Assembly (NCBI RefSeq): GCF_900112675.1
Contig: NZ_FOMQ01000013.1
Location: 1 to 64,000, forward strand
Length of the DNA stretch: 64,000 nt
DNA from: Paracidovorax konjaci
Lineage (GTDB): Bacteria > Pseudomonadota > Gammaproteobacteria > Burkholderiales > Burkholderiaceae_C
Direction: 5' to 3'
A program made the position numbers and the translations under genes. This document shows, in pieces, positions 28,241 to 38,355 of the stretch; the stretch's first letter is position 1, and the number at the start of each line of letters is the position of its first letter. Below the pieces are notes generated by a model that was given only the letters and a program-made list of their open reading frames with translations, was not told the origin of the DNA and searched no databases.

Positions 28241-29371
28241 ATGTCGTTCATCGCCACACCGCAATCCATGCATTTCGCGGAGCCGCTGCCCCTGCTGGGG
28301 GGCGCATCGATCCGCGACTACACGCTGGCCTACGAAACCTACGGAACCCTGAACGCCGACCGCTCCAACGCGGTGCTGGTGTGCCATGCGCTCAACGCGT
28401 CGCACCACGTGGCGGGCGTCTACGAAGGCCAGCCGCGCAGCGAGGGCTGGTGGGACAACATGATCGGCCCGGGCAAGCCGGTGGACACGGACCGGTTCTT
28501 CGTGATCGGCATCAACAACCTGGGCTCCTGCTTCGGGTCGACGGGGCCGATGCATCCGCACCCCGATACCGGCGAAATCTACGGCGCCGATTTTCCCGTG
28601 GTGACCGTGGAGGACTGGGTGACCGCCCAGGCGCGCCTGCTGGACCGGCTGGGCGTGCAGCAGCTCGCCGCCGTGCTGGGCGGCAGCCTCGGCGGCATGC
28701 AGGCGCTGTCGTGGTCGCTGCAGTACCCGGAGCGCATGCGCCATGCGGTGGTGGTGGCGAGCGCCCCCAACCTCACGGCCGAGAACATCGCGTTCAACGA
28801 GGTGGCGCGCCGCGCGATCGTGACCGACCCGGATTTCCATGGCGGCCATTTCTACCGCTACGGCACGGTGCCCAAGCGGGGCCTGCGCATCGCCCGGATG
28901 ATCGGCCACATCACGTACCTGTCCGATGACGTGATGAACGAGAAATTCGGCCGCCAGCTGCGCGAGGGGCTCGCGCCCAAGTACAGCACGCAGGACATCG
29001 AGTTCCAGATCGAGAGCTACCTGCGCTACCAGGGCGACAAGTTCAGCGACTACTTCGACGCCAACACCTACCTGCACATCACCCGTGCGCTCGACTATTT
29101 CGATCCGGCGCTGGCCTACGGAGGCAACCTCACGTTGGCGCTGGCGCGCGCCAGCGCGAAATTCCTGCTCGTGAGCTTCACGACCGACTGGCGCTTTTCC
29201 CCGGCGCGCAGCCGGGAGATCGTGAAGGCGCTGCTCGACAACCGGCGCAGCGTGAGCTACGCGGAGATCGACGCGCCGCACGGCCACGACGCCTTCCTGC
29301 TGGACGACGCGCGCTACCTGGGCGTGATGCGCTCTTATTTCGAAGGCATTGCCAAGGAGTCCGCCGCATGA
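28241..29371 (+). CDS. metX: Homoserine O-acyltransferase MetX
   Basis: 376 residues: an alpha/beta-hydrolase-fold enzyme that acylates homoserine in methionine synthesis. The nucleophile elbow is GGSLGGMQ, and HGHDAFLLD near the end holds the catalytic histidine. [20 protein letters not shown] and [17 protein letters not shown] are typical MetX blocks. Some MetX enzymes use succinyl-CoA rather than acetyl-CoA, and this cannot be settled here. The start lies just after the terminator hairpin with no clear ribosome site. It overlaps metW by ATGA. Confidence 0.95.
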   Translation: MSFIATPQSMHFAEPLPLLGGASIRDYTLAYETYGTLNADRSNAVLVCHALNASHHVAGVYEGQPRSEGWWDNMIGPGKPVDTDRFFVIGINNLGSCFGSTGPMHPHPDTGEIYGADFPVVTVEDWVTAQARLLDRLGVQQLAAVLGGSLGGMQALSWSLQYPERMRHAVVVASAPNLTAENIAFNEVARRAIVTDPDFHGGHFYRYGTVPKRGLRIARMIGHITYLSDDVMNEKFGRQLREGLAPKYSTQDIEFQIESYLRYQGDKFSDYFDANTYLHITRALDYFDPALAYGGNLTLALARASAKFLLVSFTTDWRFSPARSREIVKALLDNRRSVSYAEIDAPHGHDAFLLDDARYLGVMRSYFEGIAKESAA

Positions 29372-29952
29372 GCGATCCATCCACCATGCATGCGATCGCA
29401 CGCCTCGTGCCCCACGGCGCCCGCGTGCTCGACCTCGGCTGCGGCGACGGGGCGCTGCTCGCGATGCTGCAGCGCGAGCGCGGCTGCACCGGCTACGGCG
29501 TGGAGATTGCCGACGAGAACGTGCTGGCCTGCGTGCGCCGCGGCGTGAACGTGGTGCAGCTCAACCTCGACGAAGGGCTGGCCATGTTCAACGACAACTC
29601 GTTCGACGTGGTGCTGCAGATCGACACGCTGCAGCACCTGCGCAATGCCGAGGTGATGCTGCGCGAGACGGCGCGCGTCGGCCGCGCGGGCATCGTCGCG
29701 TTCCCCAATTTCGCGCACTGGCCCAACCGCCTGTCCGTGCTGCGCGGGCGCATGCCGGTCACGCGGCGCCTGCCCTACCAGTGGTACGACACGCCCAACA
29801 TCCGTGTGGGCACGTTCAAGGATTTCGAGGTGCTCGCGCACAAGAACAACCTGCGGGTGCTCGATGCCTTCGGGCTGCAGGGCGGCCGCGAGGTGCGCGT
29901 GCTGCCCAATGCGATGGCGGGAACGGCCGTGTTCCATTTCGAACACGACTGA
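29368..29952 (+). CDS. metW: Methionine biosynthesis protein MetW
   Basis: 194 residues. A class I methyltransferase fold is indicated by [16 protein letters not shown] (SAM loop) and [34 protein letters not shown] and [11 protein letters not shown] are MetW hallmarks. MetW is found paired with MetX and is needed for full MetX activity in several bacteria. It is translationally coupled to metX and under the same SAM-II control. Confidence 0.95.
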   Translation: MSDPSTMHAIARLVPHGARVLDLGCGDGALLAMLQRERGCTGYGVEIADENVLACVRRGVNVVQLNLDEGLAMFNDNSFDVVLQIDTLQHLRNAEVMLRETARVGRAGIVAFPNFAHWPNRLSVLRGRMPVTRRLPYQWYDTPNIRVGTFKDFEVLAHKNNLRVLDAFGLQGGREVRVLPNAMAGTAVFHFEHD

Positions 29953-30085
29953 GCAGTCCGGCCGGCCTTCCCCGCGCGGCGGCCTGGCCTGGCAGGCGCA
30001 GGGGTGGCTGACAGTACCGGGCTCTTCGTTTATTCTCCGGCGCCCCGCGCGCCCCAGGATTTCCCTGCCCGATCCGCTTTCCGCC

Positions 30086-31309
30086 ATGCCCCAGTTCACG
30101 CTGCACTTGCCGACCATGCTGGTGATGACCGTCGTGGGCTCCCTGGTGATGGCGGCCGGGTTGCTGCTGGTGGGCGTGCAGCGGCGGCGCGAGGGCCTCG
30201 GCCTGTGGGCGGCGGCACTGTTGATGCAGTCGCTGGCGTATGTGCTGCTCGCGCTGCGCGGGCGGGTGCCGGACGCGGTGTCCATCGTGGCGGCGAACGG
30301 CCTGCTGGCCGGCGTGTTCGCCAGTCTGCTCGCGGCCCTCTACCAATACCTGCGCCGCCCGATGCCGTGGCTGCAGATCGTGCTGCCGGTGCTGCTCACG
30401 CTGGCGCTGTTCATCGCGTTCCGCGAGGACTACACCGCGCGGCTGGTGCTGGCGGGTGTCATCTATCCGCTGCAACTCGGCCTGGTGCTGTGGACGCTGG
30501 GCCGGCATCCCTCGGAGGGGTACGGCGCCCGGCTCGTGGCCGCGGGCATCTGGCTGCAGGGGGCGATGCTGGTGGCCCGCGCGCTGGCCGCCGCCACCGG
30601 GCACATGCCCACGGGCGGGCTGCTGGAGGCGAGTTTCTGGCAGCACGCGACCTTCCTCACGACGTTCGTCACGGTGCAGGCATCGTCCTTCGGGTTCATC
30701 TTCATGGCGCGCGACCGCGCCGACGCCATCAACCGCCGCATGGCCGCGCGCGATCCGCTCACCGGCGTGCCCAACCGCCGAGCGACCATCGCCGCGCTGG
30801 ACCGCGATGTGGGCCGCGCCATCCGCTCGCGGGAGCCGCTGTCGCTCATGATGGTGGACATCGACCACTTCAAGCGCGTCAACGACGGGCTGGGCCACCT
30901 CGTGGGCGACCAGGTGCTGCGCGGCGTGGTGGACGTGATGGGCACGCGCATCCGCGCGCAGGACATGATCGGGCGCTACGGCGGCGAGGAGTTCCTCGTG
31001 CTGCTGCCCGACACCCCGCTGGCGGGGGCGCAGCGGCTGGCGGCCGACCTTTGCCGCAGTGTGGAAAAAGCCCGCTTCGACACCTCCGCGGGGCCCGTGC
31101 AGGTTACGCTGAGCATCGGCGTGTTCGGCGGCCGGCTGGAGCCCGGCGACGGCTGGGACATGCTGATCGCCGCGGCCGACCGGGCGATGTACGACGCCAA
31201 GCACGGTGGCCGCAACCGTGTCGTCGTGGCGGACGCTCCGCTGCGGCTGCTTCCCCACGGCGCGGGCCTCCGGGACGGTCCCGAGACCCTCGCGCCCGGC
31301 GGCCCCTGA
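30086..31309 (+). CDS. Membrane-bound diguanylate cyclase (GGDEF)
   Basis: 407 residues from MPQFTLHLPTMLVMTVVGSL. About 210 residues of six or seven hydrophobic helices form an uncharacterised membrane sensor. A GGDEF domain follows with DPLTGVPNRRA, MMVDIDHFKRVNDGLGH and the active-site RYGGEEF. The motif is intact, so c-di-GMP synthesis is likely. The position five residues before GGEEF reads IGRYG, not the RxxD inhibitory site. It follows metW by 133 bases. Confidence 0.92.
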   Translation: MPQFTLHLPTMLVMTVVGSLVMAAGLLLVGVQRRREGLGLWAAALLMQSLAYVLLALRGRVPDAVSIVAANGLLAGVFASLLAALYQYLRRPMPWLQIVLPVLLTLALFIAFREDYTARLVLAGVIYPLQLGLVLWTLGRHPSEGYGARLVAAGIWLQGAMLVARALAAATGHMPTGGLLEASFWQHATFLTTFVTVQASSFGFIFMARDRADAINRRMAARDPLTGVPNRRATIAALDRDVGRAIRSREPLSLMMVDIDHFKRVNDGLGHLVGDQVLRGVVDVMGTRIRAQDMIGRYGGEEFLVLLPDTPLAGAQRLAADLCRSVEKARFDTSAGPVQVTLSIGVFGGRLEPGDGWDMLIAAADRAMYDAKHGGRNRVVVADAPLRLLPHGAGLRDGPETLAPGGP

Positions 31310-31366
31310 AACGCCCGCCCCCCGCGTTTTGCGGCTGCGGCACCGCGCCATCTTCCGAGGAACACC

Positions 31367-32845
31367 ATGAACGCCCCCATCGCCCCGCACCTCCTCCAAC
31401 CGGCCGAAGCGCTGGACCACGTCAGCCGCCAGTGGGACGGCGACATCGTGCGCCAGCTCACCGACTACATCGCCATCCCCGCCAAATCGCCCGGTTTCGC
31501 GCCCGACTGGGAGCAGCTCGGCCTGCTCGACACGGTGCTGCGCAATGCCGCCGCGTGGGTGGAAGCGCAGCGCGTGGAGGGCCTGCGGCTGGAGGTCATC
31601 CGCCAGCCGGGCCGCACGCCGGTGCTGTTCTTCGAGGTGGAGGCCACGCGGCCGCGTTCGGACCAGACCGTGCTCATGTACGGCCACCTCGACAAGCAGC
31701 CCGAGTTCGACGGCTGGCGCAAGGATCTGGGCCCGTGGACGCCCAAGTACGAGGACGGCAAGCTCTACGGCCGCGGCGGCGCGGACGACGGCTATGCGGT
31801 CTACGCCAGCATCGCCGCCGTGCAGGAGATCAAGCGGCAGGGCGTGCCGCACCCGCGCATCGTGGGCCTGATCGAGACCTGCGAGGAAAGCGGCTCGCGC
31901 GACCTGCTGCCCTATATCGATCTGCTGCGCCCGCGCCTGGGCAACGTGGAGCTGGTGATCTGCCTGGATTCCGGCGCCGGCAACTATGACCAGCTCTGGC
32001 TCACCACCAGCCTGCGCGGCATGGTGAGCGGCACGCTCAAGGTGCAGATCCTCACCGAGGGCGTGCATTCGGGCGATGCCTCGGGCCTCGTGCCCTCGTC
32101 GTTCCGCATCATGCGGCAGGTGCTCGACCGGCTGGAGGATTCCGCCAGCGGCCGCCTGCTGCCGGCGAGCTTCCACTGCGAGGTACCGCCCGACCGCCTC
32201 GCGCAGGCGCGCGCCACGGCCGCGATCCTGGGCGACGAGGTGATGCGGCGCTTTCCCTGGGCGCACTACGACTGCGGCGGCTCCACCGCCTTTGCGCTGC
32301 CCACCACCGACGACCCGGTGCAGGCGCTCATCAACCGCACCTGGACGCCCACGCTCAGCGTGACGGGCGCCGAGGGGCTGCCGGCCCTGCAGGACGCGGG
32401 CAACGTGCTGCGCCCCTACACCGCCTTCAAGCTCAGCCTGCGCCTGCCCCCCGTGGTGGACGCCGCCGAGAGCGTGCAGACGCTCAAAGCGCTGCTGGAG
32501 GACAACGCGCCCTACCAGGCCCGCGTGACCTTCGAGCCCGGCAGCGCGGCCAGCGGCTGGAACGCACCGGCCATCACGCCGTGGTTCGAGACCGCGCTCA
32601 ACGCCGCGAGCCAGGCGCATTTCGGCGCCCCCTGCGGCTACATCGGGCAGGGCGGCACCATCCCGCTCATGAACATGCTGAGCCAGGGTTTCCCCACGGC
32701 GCAGATGATGGTCTGCGGCGTGCTCGGCCCCAAGAGCAACGCCCATGGCCCGAACGAGTTCCTGCACGTGCCCTACGCCAAGAAGCTGACCGCCGCCGTG
32801 GCCCAGGTGGTCACGAGCCTGCCCGAGCCCGCTGCCGGAGGGTAG
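31367..32845 (+). CDS. M20-family metallopeptidase (dipeptidase/deacylase)
   Basis: 492 residues, cytosolic. Metal-binding motifs are visible in order: LMYGHLDKQPEF (His, Asp), YGRGGADDG (bridging Asp), ETCEESGS (catalytic and metal Glu), CLDSGAG (Asp) and NAHGPNEFLHV (His). The dimerisation-domain block TEGVHSGDASG lies in the middle. The length and motif spacing match carnosinase-like M20 dipeptidases. Substrate unknown. It starts 57 bases after the GGDEF gene. Confidence 0.92.
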   Translation: MNAPIAPHLLQPAEALDHVSRQWDGDIVRQLTDYIAIPAKSPGFAPDWEQLGLLDTVLRNAAAWVEAQRVEGLRLEVIRQPGRTPVLFFEVEATRPRSDQTVLMYGHLDKQPEFDGWRKDLGPWTPKYEDGKLYGRGGADDGYAVYASIAAVQEIKRQGVPHPRIVGLIETCEESGSRDLLPYIDLLRPRLGNVELVICLDSGAGNYDQLWLTTSLRGMVSGTLKVQILTEGVHSGDASGLVPSSFRIMRQVLDRLEDSASGRLLPASFHCEVPPDRLAQARATAAILGDEVMRRFPWAHYDCGGSTAFALPTTDDPVQALINRTWTPTLSVTGAEGLPALQDAGNVLRPYTAFKLSLRLPPVVDAAESVQTLKALLEDNAPYQARVTFEPGSAASGWNAPAITPWFETALNAASQAHFGAPCGYIGQGGTIPLMNMLSQGFPTAQMMVCGVLGPKSNAHGPNEFLHVPYAKKLTAAVAQVVTSLPEPAAGG

Positions 32846-32869
32846 AACGCCGGGTTGGAGCCAAAGGGG

Positions 32870-32920
32870 CTCCATGCCGCCGTATCCATTGAATAGTTTG
32901 CTATATATTTAATAGCAAAA
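32870..32920 (+). repeat. Interspersed hairpin repeat, copy b
   Basis: CTCCATGCCGCCGTATCCAT, then TGAATAGTTTGCTATATATT and TAATAGCAAAA. It sits between the convergent peptidase and MFS genes. Confidence 0.85.
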
Positions 32921-32932
32921 TGGACGTGCTTC

Positions 32933-34120
32933 TCAGGCGGCCTGCGTGCGCCGCTGCCGCAGCGCCAGCCACAGCAGCCCCGCGCCCGTGAGGGCGATGG
33001 GCACGATGGAGCCGTAGTTCAGCAGCTTCCAGCCCTGGGTGGTGACCAGCGCCCCGGACGCGAACGACGTGAGCGCCATGGTGGCGAACACGCCGAAGTT
33101 GATCGCCGCCTGGGCGCGGTCCTTCTCCTCAGGCCGCCAGGCGCGCATCGCCAGCGCGGTGCTGCCCGTGAAGAGGAAATTCCAGCCCACGCCCAGCAGG
33201 AACAGCGCCCCCACGAAGTGCTGCAGCTCCACCCCGGCGAGCGCGATCGCCACGCAGGCGGCATTCAGCGCCACCCCGGCGCCCATCACGCGCAGCACGC
33301 CGAAGCGCCGGATCAGGTGGCCCGTGAAGAAGCCCGGCGCGAACATGCCGATCACGTGCCACTCCAGAACGAAGGCGGCGTCGCTGAACGTGTGGCCGCA
33401 GACCTGCATGGCGAGCGGCGTGGCGGCCATGAGCAGGTTCATAACCCCGTAGCCCAGCGCCGCGGCCAGCATCGCGACGGCGAACACCGGGTCGCGCACC
33501 AGCCCCGCCACCGACCGGCCCGCCGCGGCGCCGGCTGCGGCCGCGTGGGGCGGCGCCGGCGGGAACCGCACGAAGGCCATGCAGCCCATCGACACCAGCG
33601 CCACGCCGACCAGCGCCAGGTACGCCCCCACGAAGGGCACGCCCAGCAGGTCGCGCGTGTGGTTGGCGAGGTTGGGCCCGGCCACGGCGCCCAGCAGCCC
33701 GCCCGCCATCACGAGCGACATGGCCGTGTCGCGCTGCGGTGCGGGCGCGATCTCGGCGGCCGCGAAGCGGTAGAGCTGCCCGTTGGCGCTGTAGTAGCCC
33801 GCGACCACCGTGGCCGCGCACAGCAGCCAGAAGGCGTGCGACCACACGGCCAGCGCGCACAGCAGCGCCGACACCGCCGCCACGGCCAGCCCGAGCTGGA
33901 ACGACGCCTGCCGGCCCCAGCGCCGCTGCGCGCGCGCCACGAGCCCCGTGGACAGCGCCCCGCCCACCACGTAGCCCATCACGGGCAGCGTGGCCATCCA
34001 GCCGCGCGGCGCGAGCTGCAGGCCCACCAGCCCGTTGATGGCGATGAAGACGACGTTGTTGGTGAGGAACAGGCCCTGGCACAGCGCCAGCAGGCCGAGA
34101 GGCACGCGGTGGGAGGTCAT
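32933..34120 (-). CDS. MFS transporter
   Basis: 395 residues with about 12 hydrophobic helices, for example LLALCQGLFLTNNVVFIAIN and LPVMGYVVGGALSTGLVARA followed by the basic loop QRRWGRQ in the place of the MFS motif A. A long polar loop at about 185-205 separates the two halves. The layout resembles YbfB/YfcJ-like drug or metabolite exporters. Substrate unknown. A diguanylate cyclase gene lies 49 bases upstream on the same strand, so they could be co-transcribed. Confidence 0.88.
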   Translation of the reverse strand: MTSHRVPLGLLALCQGLFLTNNVVFIAINGLVGLQLAPRGWMATLPVMGYVVGGALSTGLVARAQRRWGRQASFQLGLAVAAVSALLCALAVWSHAFWLLCAATVVAGYYSANGQLYRFAAAEIAPAPQRDTAMSLVMAGGLLGAVAGPNLANHTRDLLGVPFVGAYLALVGVALVSMGCMAFVRFPPAPPHAAAAGAAAGRSVAGLVRDPVFAVAMLAAALGYGVMNLLMAATPLAMQVCGHTFSDAAFVLEWHVIGMFAPGFFTGHLIRRFGVLRVMGAGVALNAACVAIALAGVELQHFVGALFLLGVGWNFLFTGSTALAMRAWRPEEKDRAQAAINFGVFATMALTSFASGALVTTQGWKLLNYGSIVPIALTGAGLLWLALRQRRTQAA

Positions 34121-34169
34121 GCGCCGATCTTGCCTGCTGCCACTGTGTCAAGGTCAAGCGGGGCGGGCA

Positions 34170-35432
34170 TCAGCGCGCGGCGGGCTCGCCCGGCGCCTTC
34201 AGCCGGCCTTCGGTCCGGTTGCGGCCGCCTTCCTTGGCGGCGTAGAGCGCCTGGTCGGCGCGCTCCAGGGTGTCTTCGATCTTCTCGCCGGGAATGTGCA
34301 GCGTGAAGCCGATGGAGACGGTGACGCGCAGCGGCGCCGGTGGGGCCGCGGAGGAGGCGTTGCGCGGGGCGTCCGGTGCCTGCGCCGCGACCTGCAGCCG
34401 CGCCACCGCCTCGCGCAGGCGCTCCAGCAGCGCGCGCGCCGCCTCGGGCGGGGTGTTGCAGAGCATCAGCACGAACTCTTCGCCGCCCCAGCGCGAGAGC
34501 ACGTCGGCCTCGCGCACGCACTGGCGGGCGGCCTGGGCGAAGGCGCGCAGCACGCGGTCGCCGGCCGCATGGCCGTGGGTGTCGTTGACGGCCTTGAAGT
34601 GGTCCAGGTCCAGCAGGGCGATCGTGAGCTGGTGGCCCGAGCGCGCCACCCGCCGCTGCTCCAGCCGCATCAGCTCCAGCATGTGCCGCCGGTTGAGCAG
34701 GCCCGTCAGCTCGTCGTGCGTGGCCAGTTCGCGGATGTGGTCCAGTGCGCGCGCCAGCTCGTGCTTCTGCCGCCGCAGCAGCTCGCGCGTGGCCTGCAGC
34801 CGCGTGGTGAGGAAGGTGCTGCCCAGCAGCACCACCGCGGTCATGATCCCGTAGGCGGCCGAGAGCGCGGGCGAATGGCCGGGCTCCCCGCGCAGCTCCA
34901 CCGCCATGATGGCGATGCCGAAAGCGGCCAGGGCGTAGAGCATCACGCCGAGCATCTGCCGCGTGGACAGCCCGAACATGCCGAACATCAGGATCACCGC
35001 CAGGATCGGCAGCGCGATGCCGCGTGCCTGCCCGCCGATCGAGTACGCCACCGCGTTGCAGGCGATGGCATAGACGATCTGCGCCAGCGTGAGGGAAGGG
35101 TCGGCCCAGCGCTGCGACACGCCGCTGCGGATGAGCCCGTACACCAGCAACAGGCCGCCGGCCGACATCACGGTCCAGATCCGCACGGGACCCGCCGCGG
35201 CCAGCCCCGCCGCGACCGCGATGTGCATCGCGGCCATGCAGCAGGCCATCAGCAGTGCCGCCAGGCCGGCCATGGACAGGCGCGTGCGCTGGCGCCGGTC
35301 GGTCGTGAGGATGGCGTCGAGCAGGCGCGATCCAGCGGTCTTGCCGCCGGGTTTCGCGGACCGTCCTCGTGGCGGGGACGCTGGCGGCAATGGCACCGTG
35401 GGTACTCCTTCGGGGCGCGGGGGCGCCGCCAC
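34170..35432 (-). CDS. Membrane-bound diguanylate cyclase (GGDEF)
   Basis: 420 residues. After a basic N-terminal stretch, about six membrane helices (residues 50-210; GLAALLMACCMAAMHIAVAA and others) lead by a short coiled segment (LQATRELLRRQKHELARALD) to the GGDEF domain. That domain has DELTGLLNRRHM, LLDLDHFKAVNDTHGHAAGD and the intact SRWGGEEFVLML. A Pro/Ala-rich insertion interrupts the C-terminal part. It is the second GGDEF gene in 5 kb, with no EAL or HD-GYP gene nearby. Confidence 0.92.
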   Translation of the reverse strand: MAAPPRPEGVPTVPLPPASPPRGRSAKPGGKTAGSRLLDAILTTDRRQRTRLSMAGLAALLMACCMAAMHIAVAAGLAAAGPVRIWTVMSAGGLLLVYGLIRSGVSQRWADPSLTLAQIVYAIACNAVAYSIGGQARGIALPILAVILMFGMFGLSTRQMLGVMLYALAAFGIAIMAVELRGEPGHSPALSAAYGIMTAVVLLGSTFLTTRLQATRELLRRQKHELARALDHIRELATHDELTGLLNRRHMLELMRLEQRRVARSGHQLTIALLDLDHFKAVNDTHGHAAGDRVLRAFAQAARQCVREADVLSRWGGEEFVLMLCNTPPEAARALLERLREAVARLQVAAQAPDAPRNASSAAPPAPLRVTVSIGFTLHIPGEKIEDTLERADQALYAAKEGGRNRTEGRLKAPGEPAAR

Positions 35433-35517
35433 GGTTTTACTCCAGGCTCCCGCGTGGGGACACTGGCCGGACTGCGCCCGAGGCTGGGAAAAACCCTAGG
35501 GCCGCAGGAGCGCGCCG

Positions 35518-38352
35518 CTACCCCTCCATCGGCGCCAGTTGCGGCACGCCGCGCCGCTTGGCCACGGCGATGGGCGGCGCCCAGCGCGAGCCCTGGGGTT
35601 TCTTGCTGGTCACGAGGGTGATCTCGGCTGGCTCGAACACCTCCAGGTTGTGGGTGATGGGCGTGGTCAGCACGTACTGCGCCTGGGTGGAGCGCAGGAA
35701 GTGCCCCACGAGCTGGATGTTGCGCACGTCCAGGTGGGCGAAGGGCTCGTCGATGAAGACGAAGCCGCCCGAGCCGCTTTCCTCGTCCTTGAGCAGGCCC
35801 ACGAGCAGGATCAGCGACTTGATGACCTGCTGGCCGCCCGAGGCCTCGCCGTCGTTCATGCCGATGCTGCCCTTGCCGTCGAAGGCGAAGTGCACCTTGA
35901 GGCCGGCCTGCGCGAGCACGGTGTCGTCGTTCTCCAGGAGCGGCAGGTCGGCCGCGACCTCGACGCCCGCGAGCGCGCCCAGCTCCTGGATGTTCTTGCG
36001 GTAGCGGCGCACGGTGCTGCGCAGCACCTCGATGTAGCTCTCGCGCGCGTTGTGCACGGCCGTGCCGGCCTGGGCATTCTTGACCTGGTGGTCCGAGAGG
36101 CTCAGGGCCTGCTCGCGCACGGTGGCCTCCATGCGGCGGAAGCGCTCTTCCACGGTGGCGTCCTGCTCCCAGGTGCCCTGGTCGAGCTCCTGCTCCACGG
36201 CCTGCAGGCGCAGCTTGGCCTGGGTGTCGTTGACGTAGTCGTCCTCCAGCGCGCGCAGCGCGGCCGCGGCCGTCCAGCGGGCGGGGAACTGCCGGCGCCG
36301 GGCCTGGCTGCGGCGCGCGGCCTCGAGGTGGCCGCGGCGGCGGGCCGTCCATTCCTGCGCGGCGCGGTCGGTGTCGCCGCGCGCGCGCTTGAGCTGCTGC
36401 TCCAGGCGCTGGTGCTCGTCGGTGAAGGCGCGGTGGCGGTCGTGGGCGCGCGTGGCCTCGGTGTCCAGGCGCTGCCAGCGCTGCGCGGCCGCGATGCGCG
36501 CCTGCCTGCCCGCCGGCAGTTCCTCGCGGGCCTGGGCGAACTCGTCGCTGCGGCGCGCGAGTTCTTCCGAGGCGCTGTGGCCTTCGAGCGCGCGGCGCGT
36601 GTCGGTGACCTGGCGCTTCAGGGCCATCAGCCGGTCGAGCACGGGCGCGAGCTGCGCGTCGATCTGCGCCAGATCGCGCTCGGCGGCGTTGCGGCGCGCA
36701 TGCACGGCCGCGGCGCCGAACTGGTGGTCGCGCGGTTCCACCCACATCGAGCGGGCGCCGCGTCCGTCGTGCATGTAGGCCTGCGGCGTGATCCAGGTGC
36801 CGCCCACGCGCTTGCCCTCGCGCGGATCGGCCACGCAGCGCAGTTGCTGGAGCTGCTGCACCAGCCAGCGCGGCACCGGCGCGGTGAAGCGCACGTGGGC
36901 CAGCAGCGTGCCGGGTTCGCCGCGCAGCGGCTTTTCGCCGGGGCCGACGAGGTAGTGGCGGTAGCGCTCGCGCTCGCCGATGTCGTAGGCCTCGGCGAGG
37001 TCGCTGTCCTTGTCGAGCAGCACCACCCAGCGGTGCCCGCGCAGCACGCCTTCGATGGCCGCGCGCCAGGTTTCGTCGGCCACCTCGACCACTTCGGCCA
37101 CGAACTGGTGGCCGATGCCCTGGGCCACGAGGCGCTTGCGGAACTGCAGCACCTCGGGCGGCAGCGGCGGCAGCGGCTGGCCTTCGAGCGCCTTGAGCGA
37201 TTCCTGCGCGATGCGGCGGCGCTGCTGCAGCGCCGAGCGCTCGTCCTGCGCCTCGGATTCCTGCGCCTGCAGCTGGCGCAGGTGCGCCTGCAGTTCGTCG
37301 GCGTTGCTGCCCTTGTCCACCAGCGCGAGCAGTTCGGCCTCGCGCTTGGCCAGCTGCTCCAGCGGGGCTTCGTGGCGCGTGGCGCCGTCGAGCGCGGTGC
37401 GTGCCTCGTCGCGCTCGGCGCGCAGGCGTTCGGCGTCGGACTGCGCGAGCGTGCTCTCCTGCAGCAGCGTGAGCAGGCGCTTGTTCTGCGCGGCCTGCTC
37501 GGCCAGGGCCGTGCGGTGCTGGGTCTTCTGGCGGCGCAGTTCGCGCGCCTGCTTCACGAGCCCTTCGCGCTCGCCGTGCCAGGCCAGCACCGGCAGCACC
37601 TCGGTGGCGAGGCGCTCGCGCTCGGAGAGCTTGAGCTGCCACGTCTTGTAGCTCGCCACGCGGTTCTGCAGTTCGGAGAGCTGGGTGCGGCTGTGGTCGA
37701 GTTCGCGCTCGGCCTGCACCATCTCGCGCGCGAGCTGATGCTGGTGCTCGCGCGCCTGGTCGTAGGCGTCGAGCACCTGCTGGTCGCCGAACACGTCGAA
37801 CACCAGGCGCAGGAGTTCGCGCGGGCTGAATTCGCAGAGCCGGTCGGTCTGGCCCTGTTCCAGCGAGAGCACGCGCGCGATGGCGGCCGAGAGCCCGGCT
37901 GCGCCGAGCACGCGGCTCCAGGCCTCGACGCCCATGAAACCGAGGTCCTTCTCGGGCGTGTCGCGCAGCTGCTCGATGGAGACGTCGCCGTCCAGCAGGC
38001 AGTAGCGGCGCTGCCAGTCGCCGCCGTTCTTGTCGATGCGGCAGGCGAGGGTCACCTGGTCGGAGTAGAGCAGCCGGCGCGCGAACGGGCGGCTGGAGGT
38101 CTGGCGGCCCTGCGGGCGGTTGTCCACCACGGCGCGCAGCCAGGCGGTCTGCGCGCCCGCATGGCGGGCGTAGGTGCGGTAGTCGCGCGGGGCCGAGCAG
38201 CGCAGGCCCAGCAGCGTGCGCATGGCGTCCAGCAGCGTGGTCTTGCCCGAGCCGTTGGGGCCGGCGATGGTGATGATGGACGCGTCCAGCGGCAGCGCGA
38301 CGCGCTGGCAGTAGTCCCAGTGGACGAGTTCGAGGGTTTGCAGATGGAACAT
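35518..38352 (-). CDS. mksB: MksB-like SMC ATPase (MukB-related condensin)
   Basis: 944 residues. The N-terminal head has Walker A AGPNGSGKTTLLDAM (residues 30-44). Long charged coiled-coil arms follow (about 230-420 and 560-800), with a hinge-like segment between them. The C-terminal head carries the ABC signature ASGGQQVIKSLILL and Walker B FVFIDEPFAHLD. The short arms and the three-gene context fit MksB rather than Smc (about 1,170) or MukB (about 1,490). It starts four bases after the MksE stop. The complex is expected to extrude DNA loops for chromosome organisation. Confidence 0.82.
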   Translation of the reverse strand: MFHLQTLELVHWDYCQRVALPLDASIITIAGPNGSGKTTLLDAMRTLLGLRCSAPRDYRTYARHAGAQTAWLRAVVDNRPQGRQTSSRPFARRLLYSDQVTLACRIDKNGGDWQRRYCLLDGDVSIEQLRDTPEKDLGFMGVEAWSRVLGAAGLSAAIARVLSLEQGQTDRLCEFSPRELLRLVFDVFGDQQVLDAYDQAREHQHQLAREMVQAERELDHSRTQLSELQNRVASYKTWQLKLSERERLATEVLPVLAWHGEREGLVKQARELRRQKTQHRTALAEQAAQNKRLLTLLQESTLAQSDAERLRAERDEARTALDGATRHEAPLEQLAKREAELLALVDKGSNADELQAHLRQLQAQESEAQDERSALQQRRRIAQESLKALEGQPLPPLPPEVLQFRKRLVAQGIGHQFVAEVVEVADETWRAAIEGVLRGHRWVVLLDKDSDLAEAYDIGERERYRHYLVGPGEKPLRGEPGTLLAHVRFTAPVPRWLVQQLQQLRCVADPREGKRVGGTWITPQAYMHDGRGARSMWVEPRDHQFGAAAVHARRNAAERDLAQIDAQLAPVLDRLMALKRQVTDTRRALEGHSASEELARRSDEFAQAREELPAGRQARIAAAQRWQRLDTEATRAHDRHRAFTDEHQRLEQQLKRARGDTDRAAQEWTARRRGHLEAARRSQARRRQFPARWTAAAALRALEDDYVNDTQAKLRLQAVEQELDQGTWEQDATVEERFRRMEATVREQALSLSDHQVKNAQAGTAVHNARESYIEVLRSTVRRYRKNIQELGALAGVEVAADLPLLENDDTVLAQAGLKVHFAFDGKGSIGMNDGEASGGQQVIKSLILLVGLLKDEESGSGGFVFIDEPFAHLDVRNIQLVGHFLRSTQAQYVLTTPITHNLEVFEPAEITLVTSKKPQGSRWAPPIAVAKRRGVPQLAPMEG

Positions 38353-38355
38353 GGG

